Part shown: positions 25,529 to 37,781 of the stretch, piece by piece | How the letters are laid out: the number at the start of each line of letters is the position of its first letter | Position numbering within the stretch: position 1 is the first letter of the stretch | DNA from: Impatiens glandulifera | Lineage: Eukaryota; Streptophyta; Magnoliopsida; Ericales; Balsaminaceae | Assembly (NCBI RefSeq): GCF_907164915.1 | Contig: NC_061862.1 | Coordinates: 90,320,846 to 90,384,845 of the forward strand | DNA length: 64,000 bases | Reading direction: 5' to 3' | The notes under the pieces: model-generated | The model's database searches: none | The model's input: the letters and a program-made list of their open reading frames with translations, nothing else | What the model was told of the DNA's origin: nothing | Translations under genes and position numbers: made by a program

Positions 25529-28500
25529 ATGGAAATCCCAGACAAAACATGGATGATTATACTTCATACCGATCCTAAATATAGTGAGGGGGTTGACAAA
25601 TTCATAGAATTTGCTGAAAGGTCTACGGGTAGATCATCGATTGCATGTCCTTGTGTAAGGTGTGCAAATCGAGTATATGAGAATAAGAGTGTGGTTAGAT
25701 CCCATCTGATTGTATACGGAATAAGACAAAATTATGGTTTTTGGTATTTTCACGGTGAAAAGAGATCAATTGAACGTCAAATTGTAAATGTTGTTACCGA
25801 GAATGTGGAGGAAGATGAATCAGATGATGAAATTGAAGATGAACCGATCAATGAACCACCAAATAACGAGACTAATATCATGGAAGACGAACCTGTTGAA
25901 GTTTGTGAGGATCATCTAATGGAAGATATTATTGCTGATTTGTACCCTAATGTCAACAATGATAATGAACATCCGAGTGAAAATGAGCCTTTCGTTGATG
26001 ATTCTACGTTTTACAAATTGTTGGACGATTCGAAGCTACCTTTGTATGAAGGTTCTCGCATTTCCAAAGCTTCAACTCTTCTTAAACTTCTTCACATAAA
26101 GAATGTAGGTCAGTGGACAAACACGTCATTTGATTTATTGTTGAGTTTATTGAAGGAGGAAAAACTGCCAATTCATAATCAACTACCGAATTCGTATTAT
26201 GAGTGCAAGAAATTCATTAAAGACATGGGCCTATCGTACGAAACAATTGACGCGTGTAAGAATGATTGCATGCTTTTTCGTAAAGAGGATAAAGATTTGC
26301 AGCAATGTAAAGTTTGTGGGCTTTCTAGGTGGAATGTCAATAAAATCTAATGGTGCAATTCAAACGAAGGTGAATGGTAAGTATATACCCAATAAGTCGT
26401 TGCGCTATTTTCCATTAAAACCGAGGTTGCAAAGATTATACATGTGTTCCAAAACTGCTCCACGCATGACTTGGCATAAAGATAACAATCCGAAGATGAT
26501 GTGTTGAGGCATCCTGCTAATTCAATGACATGGAAGATCTTTGATAACTTGTACCCAAATTTCTCAACAGAATCTCGAAATGTGCGACTTGGTTTGGCAA
26601 GTGATGGTTTTCAACCTTTTGCTAGCAGAAAAATATCGTACATCATTTGTCCAGTTATTCTCATCCCTTACAACGTCTCTCCTACCACATGTATGGACAA
26701 AAACAATTTTCTTCTTTCAATGCTCATTCCCGGACCAAAAAGTCCCGGTGATTGTATTGACGTATTTCTTGAGCCACTTATTGAAGAGTTGACGGAATTG
26801 TGGAATACCGGTGTGAAGACATACGATGCAAGCAAAAAACAATATTTTAATTTACGGGCAGCTCTTATGTGGACTATTAATGATTTATCGGCATATGCAA
26901 ATTTGTCTTGATGGAGTACAAAGGGGAAATTGGCATGTCCGTCTTGTAATCAGAACACCGCGTCTTTGAGGTTAACAAATTGCCAGAAGGAGTGTTACAT
27001 TAATCATCGACGATTCCTCCCGTCTAATCATCGATGGCGCAAAGAGACCGATACATTTGACGGGCATACTGAGCATAGAGGTCCTCCTGTACTATTATCG
27101 GGTTCCGAAATTAAATTGCAGGCGTGAGATCTAAAGGAAATTTATTTGACAAAGTATCTGCCTAAGAAAACGAAAGTTATACATGAATCCCGAGGTGATA
27201 ATTGGAATAAATTCATTATATTCTTTCAATTGCCTTACTAGAAATCTTTGATGTTGAGACATAATTTAAATGTAATGCATATTGAGAAGAATATATGTGA
27301 TAGTTTGTTGGGAACTTTAATGAATTTCAAAGAAAAGACCAAGGATGGAATTAAAGCAAGGAAAAATTTGGTCATAATGAACATAAAACATTCCTTACAT
27401 CCGATTGAAGTTGATGGTGTTCTTCGGTGTCCGCCGCCCCCCTATGCATTGTCCTCAGAACACAAGAAACGTTTATGCCAGTTTTTGAAAGATATTAAAA
27501 TGCCCGACGGTTTTTGTTCAAATATTGGGGCGTGTGTAAACATGGAGGAGAAAAAAATTTCAAGATTGAAGAGTCACGATTGTCACATTCTATTACAATA
27601 TATCCTTCCACTAGCTACATGTGGCCTACTTCCCGATGATGTGTACGATGCTATGGTGAATTTAGCAAGGTTCTTTCGGTTGTTTTGCCAAAAAAGTTAC
27701 AACGCAAGCAATTGGAAACATTACATGATGACATTGTCTTGACACTTTTCAAATTGGAGAAGATCTTTCCACCTTCTTTTTTTGATATAATGGTGCACTT
27801 GCCAGTTCATTTAGCTTTTGAAGCTTGTCTTGGAGGGCCGGTTCAGTATCGATGGATGTATCCAGTTGAACAATATATGAGCACACTCAAGAAATACCTT
27901 AAGAACAGGAACTTTCCAGAAGGTTCAATCAGCGAGAGTTACCTTTTGAATGAGAGTATGAGCATGTGTGCCCGATATTTGGACGATCAAGAGTTAGAAG
28001 ATGAATCGATAAATACAAGTACAACATTCTCCATATTCATCGCTATGGAAGACTTATCTAATGGCACAGCCTACACATATCAACCGGGTGATCGTGAGCG
28101 TGCTCATTGGTACATCTTAAAAAATTGTCGTGAAGCTGAAGAATATTATAAGTAAGTCCATTAATTACATCTTATATAGGTATGATTTAAGTAATAATTT
28201 AATCTATCATTTGCGCAACGATTTCGTTCAATCATGCCCTCCTAATATTTCCAATGAGGCTCGAGATAAACAATATGTTAGATATTTCCAAGAAAGAGTA
28301 AGTAATCGTCTCAACAATTTCCTTTTTTAGTATATGACAATTAGTTTAACAATAATTTCTAATTAATAGGTGGAGCAATTAACCGATCAATCCGATAGGA
28401 CAACGAATCTTAAGATTTTAGGACGTGGGCCTACATTGTATGCAAAGAAATATAACTCGTGCAAAATAAATGGGTACAAGTTTAACACTGAAAAACATGA

Positions 28501-28849
28501 CGAGAGCTTGACCACCCAAAATAGCGGGGTTTTGGTTGTTGGTAATAATGGGGCCGAGACTATTAACTACTATGGAGTGATCAATGAAATCATAGAAGTG
28601 ATATTCTTTTGTGAAAGACGAGTGATTCTCTTCAAATGCAAATGGTTTGATGTTTATCACAAAGATCGGGGCATTAAAGTTGATAAGTATGGTTATGTTA
28701 GTATAAATATCAACAGGATTCTACAGACTCAATTAAATGAACCATTCATAATGGCAAGCCAAACACAACAAGTCTTTTACTCTACAGATATGGCATCAAG
28801 GCTTGAATGGAAAATTGTGACACCAATAAATCCTCGTTATTCTAATTAA
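25529..28849 (+). pseudogene. CACTA TNP2-type transposase, broken
   Basis: This encodes the catalytic transposase of the element. In order: a transposase-associated domain at the N-terminus (WMIILH..SEGVDKFIEFA, CPCVRCAN..., HLIVYGI); an acidic linker; the TNP2/Transposase_21 region (CKNDCMLFRKE..CKVCGLSRW, LRYFPLKPRLQRLY, MLIPGPKSPGDCIDVFLEPL, FNLRAALMWTINDL); a DUF4218-type region (LRHNLNVMHIEKNICDSLLG, VHLAFEACLGGPVQYRWMYP); and a DUF4216-type C-terminus (INYYGVINEIIEV, CKWFDVYH). Likely exons near the end are up to 28151, 28180-28297 and 28370-28849. Breaks: frame changes near 26345 and 26505, in-frame stops at about 26909 and at about 27127, a stop in the DUF4218 entry region near 27239, and a frame change near 27690-27740. 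It cannot make a full transposase. Confidence 0.85.
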
Positions 28850-28923
28850 GGTTGAATTATTTTCTATGAAGGGTTACTTGTAAATTTGTCTTATAAACAT
28901 TACATTCAATATTTGCAGCTATC

Positions 28924-30755
28924 ATGGCACCTAAAAGAATGCAAGATAAGAGTTTAAGCAGCGCGCTAAACGACCTTGTACAAAGGACCGAGGAGCATTC
29001 AAAAGATCCTTTGCAATTGTGTAACTCTATCGGGGAAATTTATTTGGACCTTGATGATGTCATGAATGTTGATAGTGTACCAAACACTAACCTCGATGAT
29101 GATGATGATGAGACACAATCCCCGTCTGAGGAGCAAGATGGAGGTACTTGTGTTTGCTTAAGTTAGTTGTTATGATCCTATATAATTTTTTGTTTAATTT
29201 TAGGATCTATTTCGAGGAGGAGACGGGGCAAGAACAAAAATAAAGCAGTTGGTAGATTGCAAGCGGGGCAAAAGATGACTCTTCAATTTAACCCGGTAGA
29301 TGGTAAACCAATGTGCGAGAATAGGACAACTTGGTCGAGGCATATTGGGAGTGTCATTCGAGACTCCAATGCACTACCTCACATGACTTTGCGTTGGTCG
29401 GACCTGAGCTCTACACAGCTAGATCACATATGTATGGCTATCACGGTAACTTTTTATATTATTAAGTCCATTATGTATTCATCACAATCTATAATTGTAT
29501 TTTAATGTTGACTATTTAGGATCCTTTCGTGGTTGTGGGGGATGACATCAACAACTATCGAAGACAAGGTTTATTTCAAGCAAACAAATTATGGGATAGA
29601 TGAAGATGTCATTGGAACACCATGTACATTAAAGCCCGTGAAGGTAACGAGCAAGCGATTAGGGCAAATCCCCCTCCCGAGATCGAAATAAGTGATTGGC
29701 ATTATCTTCTTAATCGTCGCTTTCTCACTCCGGAATTCAAGGTAAATTAAAGTTTTTATAAAGAGATCTTACATTAATTATTCATTAAACACAAATGTTT
29801 TCTTATTTGCAGAAAACAAGTACTGTGAATGCGCAAAATAGGTCGCGTGTTGTGTACAAGAATCATGCGGGCAACATCTCATTTTCGCAAGTGGAGAAGC
29901 AAATGGTTCGTTTTATCATTGAATAACAAAGTTTATAAAGTTATTACGTTTTTATTAATTATTAAATTTGTACATGAGAAGACTACCGGTACGTCGTCTA
30001 ATTTTGCGGAATTATTTTTGCACACTCATACAAAGAAACCAACTCTACAAGATCCAAATCCGGAGGTTCCACATATTATTCAAGAAAAAGTGGTAAGTCG
30101 TGTTTATTAGTTTAATTTCTTTTATTTATTTTATGTATGTAATCAAATGTAATTTGTGTTTGTAGACTGCCTTGCGAACTGCTATAGAAGAAGACCCGAA
30201 TAGAAATGAATTGTAGTTGACTGAGTGCGCATTCGGGTCTCAAGGACATGGACGAGTTGTGGGTTTGGGCTCCGGTGTCACCCCTAGATCTTTTAGAGCT
30301 GATGCTCGTGGTGGTTCTAGCACACCGCGTAGTGACACGCAACATTTCCGTAAAGAAAACCGAGTTTACTTGAGGAGATGCAGATGATGCGAGAGGAGCG
30401 TGAAGCGGAGAAGCTTCAGTCACGGAGAGAGCGCGAAGAAGCCTTACTCAAGCGTCAGATGGAGCGTGAGGAAGCACAAAGGCAGCGTGAAATGGAGCGC
30501 GAAGAATTACAAATGCAGCGTGAAATGGAGCGTGAAGAATTACGAAGGCAGCGTGAAATGGAACGTGAAGAAGCTCTAAGGGAGAGACAACAATCATTTG
30601 TAGAGCGTGATAGAATGCGGGATGAGATGCTTGAGATGAGGGAGACGATGAACTTTTTATTATCCATGATTCCCGGTGCTCGCCCTCAACCTCCACCTGC
30701 CCCTCCCATTAGAGATGATGCCCCTCCCACTAGAGATGATGTCCCTTCCACTTGA
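28924..30755 (+). pseudogene. CACTA TNPA/Ptta-type accessory transposase, broken
   Basis: This is the second element gene, of the plant En/Spm Ptta type that binds the subterminal repeats. Exons supported by GT-AG sites are 28924-29143, 29204-29445, 29520-29741 and from 29813, with further exons to 30370. Recognisable stretches are MTLQFNPVDGKPM, NRTTWSRHIGSVIRD and DWHYLLNRRFLTPEFK. The C-terminus (30378-30755) is a highly charged coiled coil built from a 10-residue unit like EREELQMQRE, followed by a proline-rich tail. Defects: in-frame stops at about 29602 (exon 3) and 30214, and a frame change near 30365 before the coiled coil. The short minus-strand ORFs over the coiled coil are shadows of its repeats. 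Confidence 0.75.
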
Positions 30756-31021
30756 TCGTCTCTTTCCCACTTGAATTCCGGTTAGTTGAAATGTTATTTG
30801 AAGTACGTTAATTAATAGTTTTTTTGGATTTGTGATATGATTGTAGTTTGTGGATGAATTGTAGTTTGTGGATGGATTGATGTTTGTGGATGATTATTGT
30901 TTTGAATTAATGATTGTGGTTTTGGGTTTTTGGTTATTGATGATTGTGCTTTTCGGTTTTGGTTATTGATGATTGTGTTTTTATTAGGTAAAAATTTGGA
31001 GAAAAAAAAAACGATTATGGT
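30756..31021 (+). other. 3' UTR of the CACTA gene pair
   Basis: AT/GT-rich sequence with short repeats (TGTAGTTTGTGGATGAATTG, TTTTGGTTATTGATGATTG) between the last coding exon and the right subterminal array. No ORF. Confidence 0.4.
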
Positions 31022-31449
31022 TTAGTAACGGTTTAATGAATTAAAAAACCGTTACTATATATTTTTATGTAACGGTTTAACAAATAAAAACCGTCACAAA
31101 AACTTCAAATGTATCAGTAACGGTTTTCGAAAACCGTTACTGATAGTAAAAGAACAATAGTAACGGTTTTAAGTCGGTTAGAACCGTTACTGTTGTTCCT
31201 TTACTATCAGTAACGGTTTTCGAAAACCGTTACTGATACATTTGAAGTTTCTGTAACGGTTTTAAGTCGGCTAGAACCGTTACTGTTGTTCCTATACTAT
31301 CAGTAACGACCTTCGAAAGCCGTTACTGATATCTGTGAAGTTTCTGTAACGTATTTTTTTGTAACGATTGGTAACGTTTTATTTGTCGTTACAATTATGT
31401 TTCAGTAACGGCATTCGATGCTTTCAGTAACGATTTTCGCCCTTACTGA
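31022..31449 (+). repeat. CACTA right subterminal inverted-motif array
   Basis: The block has the same GTAACGGTTTT / AAAACCGTTAC motifs as the left end. It includes a long near-perfect palindrome (31100-31250) that itself contains smaller palindromes such as GTAACGGTTTTCGAAAACCG. Confidence 0.85.
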
Positions 31450-31469
31450 TACTACTTTTTCTAATAGTG

Positions 31470-31472
31470 TAA
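31470..31472. repeat. CACTA target site duplication, right (TAA)
   Basis: TAA directly follows the terminal ...AATAGTG and matches the left copy. Confidence 0.8.
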
Positions 31473-31644
31473 ACTCCACATCGAGGTATGAAGCATTTAC
31501 AAAGATTAAAAAGTAAATCACTCATTGTGCAAATGAAGCAACCCTAACCACCCTTGTATGATTAGACGTCTAGTTTCCCAAACTATGTAATCACGGGGCT
31601 AGTAAAATTTCGTAGACGTCAATCTACCAAGATGATGCAAAACC

Positions 31645-32115
31645 TCTAGTTATCTCAATAAGTCTTTCACGTAACTTAGATTAATTAGACACGTACACTC
31701 GGACTAATTAGATACACACTCGGACGTAGGATCAGGAGGTTAAGATGATACAGTCGTCCACTTGAGGAAGAGCATTAACTATCTAGTTATCTACATAGTT
31801 GGTTTACGAACTATAGTGGTGTAAGATTAATATAATGATTTTCAATTTATTCGAAAGACGATGATAACCCCTTTGTCTATCTCATGTAGTTGGTCAACAA
31901 ACTATAGTAAGCGTGAAGTTAATGAATGTGTAAGACTCACCCGCATACGGACGCAAACTCTTCGGTTATCTCACATAACTAGTCTTTAGACCATAATAGC
32001 TTGAGATCAATACACCGCGTTCATCATTCTACATAATAATGAAAACATATTGGCTATCTCAAATAGTTGGTATTCAGACCATAATAACTTAAAATTAATA
32101 CATTATTTTCATCAG
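31645..32115 (+). repeat. Degenerate tandem repeat, about 90-bp unit
   Basis: Copies begin with GTTATCTCA-like phrases near 31651, 31779, 31875, 31965 and 32053. Each is followed by AGTTGGT or AACTAGTC, then CTATAGT / CATAATA, then a GATTAAT or GATCAAT end. Confidence 0.6.
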
Positions 32116-33961
32116 TCTAAAGATGACGCAAACCTCGTGCTTTGTTTCATAATGTCTCGATATCTATGTCCATGTGAGACACTTGCGACACAAATCAACA
32201 CCTTGGTCAGAGTTAAAAGTCAAACTTATTATATTTCACAGATGAAGTAAAGCGAAAATATTTTAGAATCCAAACCCTCTGAAAAAAGCAACCAACGAGC
32301 ACCAAAACAAACACCTATCATGTGGTTGTCATATTTTATTTATCAATCATTTTAATGTTTTTCTAAATAAATAAATAAAAACGAGTCTAAATAAGATTAT
32401 AAATTAGGTTTTTTACAAATGTGGTGTTTATGGTGTAAAATTTGGACATACGCTTTCCAAAACTCGATCATAATTACTAAACCTTGTCCAAGAGAGACAT
32501 TATGTTAACACCCATATTTTACACCCAATTTATAATCTAAATTTTGGCACATTTTAATAAAATAAATATCATGAATAAATCAAACAAACTTAAAATGAAT
32601 ATCTAATTTGATTAATTTACATGGTAGTCGTCTAGACCTCTCCAAAACGAACATGCACTCGCTCAGAAAGGGGTTCAAGCCTATGCATCCCTCTGCCCAA
32701 ACTTGACGGAAAAAAAATACAGAGAAATCAAGGAGAGGGGGAGGGAAGATTTCTTCTAACGACTCGAGGCGAAAGAGGAGTCGAGGAGCGACGATCTAGA
32801 AGATCGAGGCTTAAACCAAACGACAATCCAAGGAACCGAGCGAGGACCCAATGGTTTCTTGACTTTCTTCACGTGACAGAAGGTTTCCCGAATAATTTTG
32901 TTACTATAGGCTTGTCTTCTGAGGGGCGTTGAGGCAAAAAATGGGATAGTTACCTAAGAAGTCACGCAAAACCAGGAATTGGGCCATAAATTTGTCTGAT
33001 GACCTTGGGGGAATCTCTGAGAAATCCAAAATTATAGCTGACGTGAGTTTGAGGGGATGTTGATCGCCCTTGAGGCGGGTGTATGAGAAGTTCGGCCTAC
33101 AAATAGACAAAAATCAAAGGAAGTAAAAAATAAATCACCATCGTGAGTTTTTAAACCTTCGGATGTTGAGTTGTAGCTCCCTTTTGTTCTAGGACAAATT
33201 CAAGCATCCTTGAGAGATCTGTGTCATTTCTTGAGTCTTCGCTACTCGCCTACAAATACTATCAATTTTCTTATTTATTTTAAATTTAGGACACAATACA
33301 ATGAAATATATGCATTTATTTAATAGAATGATAAAAAACTAAATACATGTTTATGCTTGAATTCACTTATAGATGCATATTTTAGGATAAAATAAATAAA
33401 TAAGATGTAAAATAATATTCTTTTAAATGGCCAAAATTTTAAAGTATAGACAATTAGTTGATGGACATGTGAGACATAACGTTGATGTCATTTTTCACGT
33501 GTAATCAAATACCGAATCAAAAACAAAATGTTTAAAATGCGTTTGAACACGCAAAATATTTTTCTTCATAATTTCTTGAAGAGTAAATTATGTGACGACT
33601 CTAAAAAAAGTCAAAACTAATCTAAATCGATATTTTTTTAAATATAATCTAGTTAAGCCTACCATTTTGATTCATCGTCTCACTCAAGATTTGAGAGTAA
33701 GGTGAGTTAGGGAGCGCGACTATTAAATATTATATTTTTTTAAATACGTAAATATAAAGTTATTTTATTTTATAAAATCGAAATAATTTATAAATTTATA
33801 AAATCTTAAGATTATATAAAATTAAAATGGTAAGAATTTAAATAATTTAAGAATTTGTCAATCATATTATAATAATAATAATATTATGATTTCGAAATTT
33901 TAACTAACTAATTCAAACTTATTTTTTATATATTTTAAAATCTCACCAAAAAAATTATACA

Positions 33962-33969
33962 ACTAAGAC
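33962..33969. repeat. hAT target site duplication, left (ACTAAGAC)
   Basis: The 8-mer is identical to 40287-40294. Confidence 0.85.
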
Positions 33970-34123
33970 TAGGGGTGTCAAAAATGAACTCGATCCGCCA
34001 ACCCGACACGAGTCGACCCGAAGAATATTGGGTTAGGGTTGGGGGTTTTCGGGTTTGAATCATTTCGGGTCAGACCCAAAATATAACCTAAAAAATAAAA
34101 TTGGGTTGGGTTCGGGTCAACCC

Positions 34124-34346
34124 GGATTGACCTGATTAAAAAATCAGGTCACTCATCAACCCGAACCCACCCACCCAATCCGACCCACCTAATATATTAA
34201 TAAAAAAAATAACTTGCCTACCTTACAAAAAAACCCTAACCCTAACGGGCCTAACCCATATCCTTAATTTCTATTCCTTTTCTTCCTTCCGTCTTTCTCA
34301 CTATTCATTTTCTTCCATCTTTCTCACTTCTCTTCAATATACATTC
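34124..34346 (+). repeat. Duplicated hAT promoter block, left copy
   Basis: From TTGACCTGA..AAAAAATCAGG to TTCAATATACATTC this block is nearly the same as 39433-39653. It ends exactly where the copia LTR begins. It holds a telo-box-like AAACCCTAACCCTAAC followed by GGGCC. Confidence 0.8.
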
Positions 34347-36172
34347 TGTTATGATCGGCATCGCCCTTGGAGGACCGGGGTTCCGGTTTTAGAAGGGTTG
34401 ACCGCTTACACAACACAACGCATGCTTTAATTGGTGATAGTCCGGTTAAACATTAAAACCGTTTTTAACACTACGCAAGCTGTCACAGACTCTTGAACCG
34501 GGTTCAAGGGCGGAAATTTCTATTTTAGTTTGAAGCAACACGCAAGGTTTGAATGATGTTTATAAGAAGTCGGTTAAGGAGGATAGATGGACCGGTTTTG
34601 TTAAGGAATAGGATTATATTTCGGTTAGTAATAGTTCGGTTTTAGAGTAGGTAAACAGAAAATAAAGGAAATGACACAAGACAAGATTTTTTATGGATGT
34701 TCGGAGCAAACCCTCCTACGTCACCCCTTCTTCTCAGGTTATGAGAAGGATCACCACTAACTTGAATGTTACAACACTCACAACTACCGGACGAGCCTAA
34801 CTCGTTACTCGCCGGTTACACCATTTCACTCATGATGTAATACAAATAACACACTATAACAATAATGCTTTCGATAAATAAAACAATTATTTTGGATCGC
34901 GCGTGAGATTTCTTTCTCTTTCTTTCTTGTCTATGTTTTGGAAATGCTTCGATTTCTCTTTTATAGTAAAAAGATGACAACGATCATCTTTTTTCTCTCT
35001 CCAGAAGATTGGCCGCTGGAAACCGGTAATGATCAAGAGGCTTGCACGCCTTTCCTCTTGGACAGATCAATTTGGACACATGGCAGACATGCATAAGCCG
35101 GTCGTTTTTCTCTCTTACATATTCCCAAGGAATATTGTAATCATTATCCTACCCCATGCCTGGTTTCTTCTCTTACATATTCCCAAGGAATATTGTATTC
35201 ATTTTCTTGTATCATGCCTGGTTTCTTCTTTTACATATTCCCAAAGAATATTTTGTTTATCTTAACACGTTATCTTCAAGATATTCATATCTTTTGAATA
35301 ATTTGGCCGTTTCAACTCAATCGGTCTTGAACTTGAACCGTTCCGGATTTCTGCACAAATGTTGAACCTGTCCGGATTTCATCTCAAACCTAAGAATGCT
35401 GAAGGTATTTATTAGCCGGAGCTGAGGGAAATTAATGACCGGGGCATTCATGACTAGAGCGGCTGCATTTAATCAACCGGAGCATTTAATAAACCGGAAC
35501 TCATTTATGACCGGCCATGCTTCATTAAGTGTCGGTTGACCGATCGGTCTTGAACTTGAACCGTTCCGGATTTCTGCACAAATGTTGAACCTGTCCGGAT
35601 TTCATCTCAAACCTAAGAATGCTGAAGGTATTTATTAGCCGGAGCTGAGGGAAATTAATGACCGGGGCATTCATGACTAGAGCGGCTGCATTTAATCAAC
35701 CGGAGCATTTAATAAACCGGAACTCATTTATGACCGGCCATGCTTCATTAAGTGTCGGTTGACCGATCCGGTTTCACCGAAGCCTTCTTTCATTAAATGC
35801 TTGTTTGACCGATCTCCTAACTAAGCCGGTTGACCGATCTTCGGTTGACCGAACTGTTAACTGATCTATGGTTGACCGAACTCCATTTTGAACCGAAGTT
35901 GAACTACCGGATCTTGCCTACATAGAGATTTCAGTATTTTGCTCAGTTTCCCTGAAATAGCAAAACTTTAAATATTATTTGCAGTCGGTGAGATTTGATC
36001 CCTGACCACATGTGTGACAAACAGTAATATTTACCACTACACTATAACAACTTCTTATTATATTTAAACCAATTAATATACTTGATATGACTTAGCGGTT
36101 TAACATATTTATTTGGACTTAATTTATTTATTCATTAAACATTTCATAAGTTCTAACAATTATTTTCTAACA
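34347..36172 (-). repeat. 3' LTR of the nested copia element
   Basis: TG...CA ends, homologous to 37784-39424 over its whole length. TATAAAAG lies at 34958-34965 (minus strand). It is longer because of a 223-bp tandem duplication (35321-35766) that the partner lacks. Confidence 0.85.
35321..35766 (-). repeat. 223-bp tandem duplication inside the 3' LTR
   Basis: The segment 35321-35543 is repeated at 35544-35766 with no difference that I can see by eye. The other LTR has one copy only, so it arose after insertion or during reverse transcription. Confidence 0.85.
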
Positions 36173-36330
36173 ATTTCTCCCTTTTTGATTATTTAGAATA
36201 AATATTCAAAAATTGTAATGTGTGGCCGGTTTAAAATTAATCTACTTAATTTTTCTAACAATTTCTCACTTTTTGATTATTTAGAATAAATATTCAAAAA
36301 TTATAATTGTTGGCCGTTTTTTTTTAAATT
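36173..36330 (-). repeat. Tandem polypurine-tract repeat (two copies)
   Basis: On the minus strand the unit ATTTATTCTAAATAATCAAAAAGGGAGAAATTGTTAG occurs twice, and the second tract is mutated (AAAAAGTGAG). Multiple tracts next to the 3' LTR are a known feature of Sirevirus-type copia elements. Confidence 0.7.
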
Positions 36331-36779
36331 AGTTTAAGAATTATTTTAATCTAACAAACCTAAAATATTTTTAAGGGAAGAAAACTTAGACTCGAGAAGT
36401 GACTTTGTGAGGATGTTAGCCACTTACTTCATTCTTGTTCCCTTCATGTGATGTGTTCGTCAGCAGCCGACTGTCCGGATGCAATGCTGTCTCTTCCAAA
36501 CTTCTGTCTTGATTACCTGCATTCATAGACAATAGAGAATCTGGTCCTCATTTTTCTTTGGGTCCGTGGCTTATTAGTCCATTGGGAATCCAGACTTTAA
36601 TAAGTCGGATAACTTTTCCGGTTATGGTTCTAATTACTTTTCCGGTGCTTGGCTTGACATCTTTCTATTGTCCTAAGAGTGCCTTATTTTGTGGTGACTT
36701 TTGATTAATTCTATGTGGTCGTAGATCGGTTTGTTTACCTGCTGGCCGGTTGGCTTTCCTTCTCTCAAGATAAAGCCAT

Positions 36780-37735
36780 TTTTCCGAGTCAATTGGACTT
36801 ACATATTTTATTTATTTTTCCGGTTTTGAGTCACGTTGTGCCTCATTGTCGGTTGAAGAACTCTTGACAAATCTTATAAAAGGAATATTGTCTTTTGTGA
36901 GTTTCATCCCGTTAGAATGATTGTGAGTGGCGGATTTGTTATAACCAATACCAAATTTACATTTGGGATGTCTTTGGTAATTAGACATATGGCTTACCGC
37001 TTCACTAGATCTCTTCCAAGAAGCCGTGACATGTTTGATTCTCTCATTTTCTTCGGTTAACGATTAGACTGTCTCCTTGAGTTTCTCATTCTCTAAGGAT
37101 AGTTCAACCGGCTCGTAAGTCTCGATTCCGCTTGGCTCACCAGCGGTACCACTTGACTCTCCTGTTTCATATTTTGTCCGGGTCGGTATGAGAAAAGACA
37201 ATTTTTTGAACTCATCGACCATGTCGTTGAGTGCAATAACTAAGTCTTCTTTAGTAAATTCTTCAGAAGAAAAGTCGAATACCTCAAATTCTTTCTCAAC
37301 CGCGAAGCATGTATCAACTTTATCATCACCGTCGCTAGATGATGAGTCGTCCGAATCGCTATCGGCCCATTTGCTATTGATTTCAGTAGCTATCAGAGCC
37401 TTCCGCTCTTTCCGGTTCTCCTTTATTTGGTCGCTGCCCTCACACAGTTGGATCAACTTCTCCCAAATTTCTTTAGCAGAAGAGCACAACTTGATCTTAC
37501 TAAACATGTTTTTGTCCAACGACTTGAACAAAATGTTTTTGGCAACATTATCTAGGTTATTCATCTTTTTATCTTCCGTCGTTTATTTGTATCTTGGCTT
37601 ATCAATCTTTATCGGGCCATCAGTAATAACATACCACATGTCGTTGTCTTGTGAGGCCAAATGCACCTCCATGCGTATCTTCCAATCAATAAATTCTTCG
37701 ATGCAAAACATGGGGGGCTCGTTGATGAAAGACAT
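36780..37735 (-). pseudogene. Copia gag, internally deleted and broken
   Basis: The N-terminus (from the Met at 37735, FIDWKIRMEVHLASQDND) is the copia Gag entry region. An in-frame stop lies at codon 51 (37583-37585). The same frame continues to 37064 with NILFKSLDKNMFSKIKLC and EIWEKLIQLCEG, then jumps to an acidic segment (DSDSDDSSSSDGDD) and EVFDFSSEEFTKEDLVIAL. The Gag core and zinc knuckle normally found between are missing. Downstream the C-terminal phrase CKFGIGYNKS is still readable near 36940. Compare the gag fragments at 47166-48139 and 55758-56530. Confidence 0.75.
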
Positions 37736-37768
37736 GATGATATTCGGTTGCTTGAGTGTTAAGAACCT

Positions 37769-37781
37769 CGCTCTAATACAA
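37769..37781 (-). other. Primer binding site, decayed
   Basis: On the minus strand it reads TTGTATTAGAGCG, three bases after the LTR end. The intact site in the 45 kb element reads TGGTATCAGAGCC. It primes with initiator-Met tRNA. Confidence 0.6.

Larger units (their letters stand above)
23017..31469 (+). mobile_element. CACTA (En/Spm) DNA transposon, full length, 8453 bp
   Basis: The left end reads CACTAGTAGAATAGAGG and the right end, read inward on the minus strand, reads CACTATTAGAAAAAGTAG. TAA flanks both ends (23014-23016 and 31470-31472), the 3-bp target duplication typical of the superfamily. Subterminal arrays of GTAACGG inverted motifs lie inside both ends. Two coding units follow: a TNP2-type transposase (25529-28849) and a TNPA/Ptta-type protein (28924-30755). 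Both carry stops and frameshifts, so this copy cannot move by itself, but its ends look intact enough to be mobilised in trans. Confidence 0.9.
31473..33969. other. Non-coding retroelement debris between CACTA and hAT
   Basis: No gene is supported. At 31640-32110 a degenerate unit of about 90 bp (TATCTCA.ATAGTTGGT..., AGACCATAATAGCTTGAGATCAAT) repeats about five times. At 32503 the phrase TGTTAACACCCATATTTTAC resembles the start of a gypsy LTR and follows a purine-rich CCAAGAGAGAC. GTGACGACTCT at 33589 may be a decayed primer-site region. Boundaries cannot be proved. Confidence 0.4.

Noticed and set aside
30112..30696. Minus-strand ORFs over the CACTA coiled-coil repeats
   Set aside because: The repetitive DNA keeps the other frames open; shadows.
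34226..34250. Telomere-like CCCTAACCCTAAC
   Set aside because: Only two units, present in both copies of a hAT promoter block; not a telomere remnant.
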